Source: Rhizobacter sp.
GTDB taxonomy: Bacteria; Pseudomonadota; Gammaproteobacteria; Burkholderiales; Burkholderiaceae_C
Reading direction: 5' to 3'
Assembly: GCA_019635355.1 (NCBI GenBank)
Contig: JAHBZQ010000002.1
Coordinates: 1-64,000, forward strand
DNA length: 64,000 bases
Shown here piece by piece: positions 59,196 to 64,000 of this stretch (the stretch's first letter is position 1; every line of letters begins with the position of its first letter). A program made the position numbers and the translations under genes. The notes under the pieces are model-generated. The model ran no database searches, was not told the origin of the DNA, and saw only the letters and a list, made by a program, of their open reading frames with translations.

Positions 59196-59532
59196 GTCTG
59201 GCTCCTTGAGGGTTGGGAACAGGATTGCCGGTGACCTGAGGCGTCAACGGCGTCGACACGGTAGGTCGCGTACGGGCTGTTGCTCAAGTGGGATCTGGAT
59301 GTGATGTCGGTCGTTCGGTCGGGCCGGCAGACAGCGCCTGCTGGTGCAATCGCATTGCATCCACTTCGATGGGTAGGCACAGCAGCCGTGCTTGCATTCG
59401 GTCGTGGAGACCTTTGCTGCCTTCAGGGCACCTCTGTGTCGGAGTGCCTGTCGCAGCTGGCCTGCGGGAGGCTTGGGGCACAACTTACAAAACTCCACTG
59501 AGGGGTTGGCTTGCCTCAGGCGTCTATCGAAG

Positions 59533-60573
59533 ATGGCGCAGCAGGATGCCCCCAGGACTGGCGACTCAAGGCCGAGAACGACCTGGCATCTCTGCTGGCA
59601 GGCTGCCGTCGGCCGAGAGTTCTTCCCCGAACTCTCGTTGCGCGCCAAAATTCGTGACCGCGTCGTCGATGCCCACCGAACCCGCGGTCGGGTGCTGGTC
59701 GACTACTGCCTGCTGCCGACCGAGATCCATCTGATTGCCGAGCTTGAGCATGGCGATGCGCCGGGAGACCTGGCCAGAGCCATCGGCAGTGTCGTGACGC
59801 GCTGGGTCAGGGAGGCCTGGCCGGTGCGCAGTCCGGTGCTGGCGGGTCCGTTTCATGCCCACCAGATCCAGGACGAAGAAGACCTCCGTCGCGAGATTCG
59901 CTTGCTGGCCTGGCGACCGGTGGCGCTGGGCGCGTCGAGGGGGCCGACCTTCCATCGGGACGGTGCGCTTCGTGTTGCCCTGGGGCGCCGACCTGGCGAT
60001 GGATTCGACTCGCGACCGATGTTGTGTCTGTTCGGAACGACGGTCGTCGGCGCCCGAGCTGCGCTTCTCTCCTGGGTCCTGCAGAAGCCATCAGAGGCCG
60101 AGAGGCGTGCCTGGGAGATCTCGCGCGGACTGGTGCTGGTCCGAAGCGGCCAGGAGGGGCAACGTCTCGTTGCGCGCCAGGTCAAGAGCCAAGCGGCTGC
60201 CGCGCTGATTGCCGCGGCAGGTGACCAGGGCGTCGAAGGAGCGATTCGGTTGCTTGCGACCTGGGTGAGCGCAAGGATGGGCGGTGCGGGAGCCGTGGAT
60301 CTCCACGCTGGTGTGGATGCTGCCGCTGTGCGTGGCCGGGCACTGGTCGCGCGGCTGGTAAAGGAACACAGGCTCTGCTCGTCGGCGACGGTGGCAAGGC
60401 ACTTTGGGCGCACCAAGGCGACCCTGAGCGAGCAAATGCTGGCCAGCCGCGGGCGATTGGCGGACTCGGAGATCGTTCACACGCCGATCTCACGCATCCT
60501 CGATGACGTCTCCAGCCTTCGCTCGGCTACTGGGCCGTCCGTCGTCGACCAGCCCGTCATCGACCCGCCCTAG
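59533..60573 (+). CDS. RAYT/Y1-transposase-like protein lacking the HUH motif
   Basis: 346 residues from the ATG at 59533. The first 120 residues follow the REP-associated tyrosine transposase layout (TWHLCWQAAVGREFFPELSLRAKIRDRVVDAHRTRGRVLVDYCLLPTEIHLIAEL...IGSVVTRWVREAWPVRSPVLAGPFHAHQIQDEEDLRREIRLLAWRPVALG). The usual nucleophile-adjacent motif (PNHVHLL) is PTEIHLI here, so one metal-binding His is gone. The C-terminal half contains a DnaA-like HTH (SSATVARHFGRTKATLSEQMLASRGRL). It is probably a domesticated, catalytically dead DNA-binding protein. Divergent from the lasso genes. Confidence 0.6.
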   Translation: MAQQDAPRTGDSRPRTTWHLCWQAAVGREFFPELSLRAKIRDRVVDAHRTRGRVLVDYCLLPTEIHLIAELEHGDAPGDLARAIGSVVTRWVREAWPVRSPVLAGPFHAHQIQDEEDLRREIRLLAWRPVALGASRGPTFHRDGALRVALGRRPGDGFDSRPMLCLFGTTVVGARAALLSWVLQKPSEAERRAWEISRGLVLVRSGQEGQRLVARQVKSQAAAALIAAAGDQGVEGAIRLLATWVSARMGGAGAVDLHAGVDAAAVRGRALVARLVKEHRLCSSATVARHFGRTKATLSEQMLASRGRLADSEIVHTPISRILDDVSSLRSATGPSVVDQPVIDPP

Positions 60574-60769
60574 GCGCGGTCCACGACCGAACGTTGACAC
60601 GACTCGTGCCAGTGATCGGAGATGGAAGATTGCTCCGTGCCGCAGCTATGGCCGTAGCAAGCTCTTGTCGCACCTGACGCTGCAGTTCGGTGACCTTGAG
60701 GGCTTTACGGGGCAACGAGGTTCGGAGCATGTTTGTGGCGCCGGGCTGAGCGCCTGGAGGAGATGCTCG

Positions 60770-61705
60770 ATGCAGGAAGTCGAACCGGCAAGGACCGATG
60801 GGGTCCTGCGATCGATCAGGATGCTGAAGGCGGTCTTGGATGGCGAGACCTACGAGTGCGTCGCTGAGCGGTTCGGCGTGACGCGCACCGCGGTGGAGCG
60901 CCGCATCAAGAACCTGGCCATCAGGTTGTGCCGCCGTGGCGGCATCGAGGGGATGAATCCTGATGCGCCTGCCTTCGTGCAGCGCCTGAGGAATCGGCGA
61001 GACGCGCTTCTCGCGGCACTCGATGAATTCGAGCCGGAGGTGCCTGACCGCTCGCGCTCGAGCCGGATCGTCAGCGCCCAGGAGATCGAGAGCGCCGCGC
61101 AGCGCATCCGGGGCCGGAGCAGCCGGCCCTGGCACGACCAGGCCTTGTTCCTGCTGCCGTTCGCAACCGGGGCGCGGCCGCTTGAGATCGCGAGACTCGA
61201 GGTTCGCGACTACCTCAACAGCGACGGCACGGTGCGCATCGCTTCTGAGATGCGTGCAGAGGCCACGAACTCCGGGCGGGCACGGCCGCTGTTCTTCACC
61301 AGTGGCCGGCTCAATGCGGCGCTGGACCTCTACCTGGCCGAGAGGCTCGCCCAGGGCCTGGGATTGGGCGATCCAGGGGCCTTCCGGGGGCTGAAGCCTG
61401 AGAGCCCGCTGTTTCTGTCGGCCAGTGGGGAGGGTTTCAGGATCATCGAGATCCGGGAGGGAGGGCAGTGCCGCTGCCTGTGCCGCTCGATCCAGGAGGC
61501 CTACCGCAAGCTGTTCCGGTATGCCGAGATGCGCAACGTGACGGCACTGTCCGTGCGGTTGACGTTGGCCATGCGGTTGTACGAGCGCGGTGCCGACGAG
61601 GAGCAGGTCGGGCTGCTGTTCGGCATCCATGGCCGAGGTGCGGTGCGGGAGTTGTTTCCGCGGCCCCGCCCGCCGGTGTCCGAGTTGGTGCGTGAACTGA
61701 TCTGA
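60770..61705 (+). CDS. Tyrosine-recombinase-like protein with N-terminal HTH
   Basis: 311 residues from the ATG at 60770 after GGAGGAG. The N-terminus (IRMLKAVLDGETYECVAERFGVTRTAVERRIKNLAIRLCRRGG) is an HTH. The C-terminal half resembles an integrase catalytic fold: FATGARPLEIARLEVRDYL carries the first Arg, and VTALSVRLTLAMRLYERGADEEQVGLLFGIHGRGAVRELF occupies the HxxR to Tyr region, but no clear nucleophilic Tyr is visible. It is probably a diverged or regulatory recombinase of an integrated element. It precedes a DUF1173 gene, an association seen in plasmid-like regions. Confidence 0.6.
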   Translation: MQEVEPARTDGVLRSIRMLKAVLDGETYECVAERFGVTRTAVERRIKNLAIRLCRRGGIEGMNPDAPAFVQRLRNRRDALLAALDEFEPEVPDRSRSSRIVSAQEIESAAQRIRGRSSRPWHDQALFLLPFATGARPLEIARLEVRDYLNSDGTVRIASEMRAEATNSGRARPLFFTSGRLNAALDLYLAERLAQGLGLGDPGAFRGLKPESPLFLSASGEGFRIIEIREGGQCRCLCRSIQEAYRKLFRYAEMRNVTALSVRLTLAMRLYERGADEEQVGLLFGIHGRGAVRELFPRPRPPVSELVRELI

Positions 61706-61718
61706 CCGGGACGCTTCT

Positions 61719-62957
61719 GTGGAAGGGCAGCGGTTCTCGATCCTGGGGCAGGCGTGGACGGAAGACGATCCGGGCTGGCAGTCGGTGCTGGCCCGTGCGC
61801 ACGACACGACGGAGCGGCCGCGGTGTCTGTGTGTGCCGGGCGGCGTCGAGATGTACGTTGCGCGGCATGGCCAGCTGGTCGTGAAGCGGATGCCAGACTC
61901 AGGGAGCCGTCATCACCCGGCGTGCCCCTCCTACGAGCTGCCGGCCCAGGCTTCGGGCTTGGAGGAATTGCTGGGCGAGGCGGTCATCGAGTCGGAGACG
62001 GGTGAGGTCGATCTTCGTGTCGACTTCCCGTGGACGCGCACCAACGGCAGGGGTAGGGGCTCTGCGCAGAGGGAGTCCGACCCGGCTGCGGAGGTGGCAG
62101 TCGAAAGACGGTGCATGAGTCTGCGGGCGCTGATGCACTACCTGTTCGAGCGAGCAGGCTTCAACCGCTGGACACCGGCGATGGAAGGCAGGCGCAACCA
62201 GGGCGTGCTGCACAAGTACCTGATGGAGGCCGCGGCGGACGTCTCGGTGAAGGGCGAGGCGCTGGTCGATCGCCTCTATGTCCCGGAACCGTTCAGCGAG
62301 GCCACACGCGCCGAGGCGTCTTGCCGCCGGCGGCAGAAGCTGGCGCTGCTGCGGCATGGAGAAGGATCCGTGCCGCTGGCACTGGTGATGGGCGAGTTCA
62401 AGTTGTCCGAACCCGCTGTCGGCGGGCATCGGGTGTGGGTGAAGCACATGCCGGACGCGCCGCTGCTCGCCGACGACAAGGCCTGGCGCCGTATCGAACG
62501 GGCTTTTGCGCCGGTGCTGCAGGCGCCGGATGCGGACACCGGCCACAAGGTCCGCCTGATGCTGGCCGCCCTGGTGCGGGCGCGCCGCGAGTACACCTAC
62601 CAGATCGATGCAGCCTACCTGATGCTGATGAGCGAGGAGTGGATTCCGCTGGAAGGTGTGCACGAGGTGCCGCTGGTCCAGGCGCTGGTGGCACAGCGCA
62701 GGCGCTTCCTGAAGCCGCTGAGGTACGACGCGCGGTCGGCCGCGGGGTTTGCGAATGCGCTGCTGCTGGATGCGGGGCCGGGGCTGGTTCCGCTGCACTT
62801 GGTGAGCGGGTTCATGTCCCCAACCGATCGAGGCGCCAAGGAGCGTTCGCTCGCGAGGGCGGATGGCGACGCGTGGGTGTGGAGGACGGATCGGCCCATG
62901 CCGCCATTGCCTGCCGTCTCGACCGCCTCTCGCTCCGCCAGCTTGCGCGCGAGCTAA
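61719..62957 (+). CDS. DUF1173-family protein
   Basis: 412 residues. The N-terminal region (CLCVPGGVEMYVARHGQLVVKRMPDSGSRHHPACPSYELP) has Cys/His residues that may bind metal. The central part (SLRALMHYLFERAGFNRWTPAMEGRRNQGVLHKYLMEAA) and the later VMGEFKLSEPAVGGHRVWVKHMPDAPLLADDKAWRRIERAFAPVLQ match the style of DUF1173 proteins found on plasmids and integrative elements. Function unknown. It starts 13 bases after the recombinase-like gene and is probably cotranscribed with it. Confidence 0.7.
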   Translation: MEGQRFSILGQAWTEDDPGWQSVLARAHDTTERPRCLCVPGGVEMYVARHGQLVVKRMPDSGSRHHPACPSYELPAQASGLEELLGEAVIESETGEVDLRVDFPWTRTNGRGRGSAQRESDPAAEVAVERRCMSLRALMHYLFERAGFNRWTPAMEGRRNQGVLHKYLMEAAADVSVKGEALVDRLYVPEPFSEATRAEASCRRRQKLALLRHGEGSVPLALVMGEFKLSEPAVGGHRVWVKHMPDAPLLADDKAWRRIERAFAPVLQAPDADTGHKVRLMLAALVRARREYTYQIDAAYLMLMSEEWIPLEGVHEVPLVQALVAQRRRFLKPLRYDARSAAGFANALLLDAGPGLVPLHLVSGFMSPTDRGAKERSLARADGDAWVWRTDRPMPPLPAVSTASRSASLRAS

Positions 62958-63366
62958 GGGCGAGGTCTGGTCATGCGCTCGGCAGTATGCGGTGGTGGCG
63001 GCAGTTAGGGGTCGAGACCGAGAAGTGGCGTGACTGACACCACTGGGCCTCGAGCTCAAGATTGGGTACGGCCACTCTCTCTGCGAGGCCAGTGTCAGCG
63101 ACCGCAGGAACCTGCCGTTCGACGTCTGCCGGCGCCTCTGGTCGCAGTGCCCAGGACGCTGTCATCAAGCCCGTTTGCCTGCTGCAACTGAGCGCCACCA
63201 GCCAAGTCGTGACTACGTCAGTTCTCCATGGGCGCCGTGAGGCGGTACCGACGCAAAGCCGCCATCTGGTTGGGTGTCACCGCTCTGTTCTGCTGCACCA
63301 GTCGCCGATTCGCCTAGAAAGTCGGAGTTCAGCCGCAGTTCATGTCGATAGGCGGTCCTGCCCAAG
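62958..63366. other. Intergenic stretch between convergent genes
   Basis: About 400 bases without a supported gene, RNA or hairpin terminator visible by eye. Confidence 0.45.
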
Positions 63367-64000
63367 CTATGGCTCCAACGCGGACTGGAGGAGACCATCG
63401 TTGAGGAGTTGCTCGACTGCATCGGCCTGGTTCCGGTCGCGACCCCGCTTGATGAACTCACGTTTCTCCAGTCCGGACATCCATCGCTTGAACTTGACGA
63501 ACACCCTTGGGTCGACGGTCCGCATGCGTGCCATCGAGCCGTCCACGCCGATCACGATGCGCTCGAAGACGGGCGAGTTGAGAAACAGCTGCGCGTTTTC
63601 GGCCTGGACGGGGTAGATGTCGCCATCGTTGTCGGACACCGAGAAGGGTTCGCTGTCACCGGGTTCCTTTCGACGGAGGAAGTCAACCGCGAAGCCGTCC
63701 TCGTTCTTGGCTGACTCCTTCTGCTCCTCGTCACGTTCGAACGTCGAGTCGACGCGCTGCAGGAGTTGGATCATGCTCCCCCCCGCGGCGCCGAGCTCCC
63801 GCACGAGGCGCATCCGCTGCTGCACGTCCAGCAGAACGTCGACGTCGTTGGTGGCCGTCGTCGCGGGATCGAAGGTGACACCCGCCGCGGCTTCGTACGC
63901 GTAGAGCGCATACGTGCCGATGACCTTGCAGAACCCTCCCAGGCCCGAAGCTTGGAACTCATTGAGGATACGGATCACGATCGGGTCCACACGATTCGCA
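63367..64000 (-). CDS. Nucleotidyltransferase-fold protein (GSU2403/NTP_transf_8-like), partial
   Basis: The visible part is about 208 residues and runs off the right edge of the window. CKVIGTYALYAYEAAAGVTF followed by ATNDVDVLLDVQQRMRLV is a polymerase-beta-like nucleotidyltransferase signature, with an Asp-x-Asp pair in NDVDVLLD. A later region (DGFAVDFLRRKEPGD; VIGVDGSMARMRTVDPRVFVKFKRWMSGLEKREFIKRGRDRNQADAVEQLL) fits the GSU2403-type family related to AbiEii-like and other minimal transferases. The frame is open upstream of a GTG at 63990, so the true start is outside. It may be one half of a toxin-antitoxin or defence unit. Confidence 0.7.
   Translation of the reverse strand, partial: ANRVDPIVIRILNEFQASGLGGFCKVIGTYALYAYEAAAGVTFDPATTATNDVDVLLDVQQRMRLVRELGAAGGSMIQLLQRVDSTFERDEEQKESAKNEDGFAVDFLRRKEPGDSEPFSVSDNDGDIYPVQAENAQLFLNSPVFERIVIGVDGSMARMRTVDPRVFVKFKRWMSGLEKREFIKRGRDRNQADAVEQLLNDGLLQSALEP

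Noticed and set aside
62111..63037. 308-codon plus-strand frame overlapping the DUF1173 gene
   Set aside because: A shifted-frame shadow rich in Gly/Ala/Arg.
4..64000. CRISPR array
   Set aside because: No regularly spaced direct repeats were seen. The tRNA array gives a superficial periodicity only.

Overview
The window looks like a GC-rich chromosome or large accessory replicon of a betaproteobacterium, probably order Burkholderiales. This is inferred from codon use, IS66/IS5/IS1595 elements, an RtcR/sigma-54 RNA-repair locus and a proteobacterial lasso-peptide cluster with a TonB receptor and isopeptidase. No rRNA or core housekeeping operon is present. Everything visible is accessory, and much of it has been cut up by insertion sequences.

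Layout. (1) 1-1.73 kb: remains of two polymorphic-toxin tails with immunity-like genes (Imm26-like; a membrane protein), ended by IS5-family copy 1 (1729-3249), which abuts a beheaded tyrosine recombinase. (2) 4.17-11.4 kb: a complete RNA-repair locus. rsr (Ro protein), five tandem Y-RNA-like genes, rtcB, rlaP and rtcA lie on the minus strand behind a near-perfect sigma-54 promoter, with the activator rtcR divergent. (3) 11.45-17.1 kb: an HNH endonuclease gene and a minus-strand array of 22 tRNA genes covering 19 amino acids (no Ala). A boxA-like antitermination element precedes the array and a terminator follows it. One tRNA, Arg(CCG), is split by an IS66 element with an 8-bp target duplication. 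(4) 17.5-28.6 kb: a small HTH gene, then a tightly coupled operon DUF4132 - MoxR AAA+ - DUF5682 - vWA - SWIM. (5) 28.8-42.9 kb: two more IS5 copies, an RHS toxin with an overlapping membrane immunity candidate, a truncated secreted protein, a Sel1-type secreted protein, an IS1595 element, and a duplicated small XRE regulator with duplicated palindromic operators. (6) 43.7-59.2 kb: a lasso-peptide locus. Two ECF sigma factors, FecR, a TonB receptor and an S9 isopeptidase are on the plus strand. A precursor (predicted core GHNFPLLGEENPDYIYRE), B, C and a truncated ABC exporter are on the minus strand. (7) 59.5-64 kb: a RAYT-like protein without its HUH motif, a recombinase-like protein, a DUF1173 protein and a partial nucleotidyltransferase-fold gene.

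How it may work together. RtcR should sense RNA-damage products and drive sigma-54 transcription of the Ro protein, its Y-like RNAs and the end-healing and ligating enzymes RtcA, RlaP and RtcB. The Y-like RNAs carry tRNA-shaped modules; one is a nearly complete, circularly permuted tRNA whose anticodon loop opens into the predicted Ro-binding stem. The neighbouring tRNA array could replace tRNAs destroyed by nucleases. The MoxR/vWA/SWIM operon next door resembles conflict-type NTPase systems. A functional link between these three blocks is inference. The lasso locus follows the known logic of export, TonB-dependent re-import and hydrolysis by the isopeptidase, with ECF/FecR signalling. Its exporter gene, however, stops before the Walker B motif.
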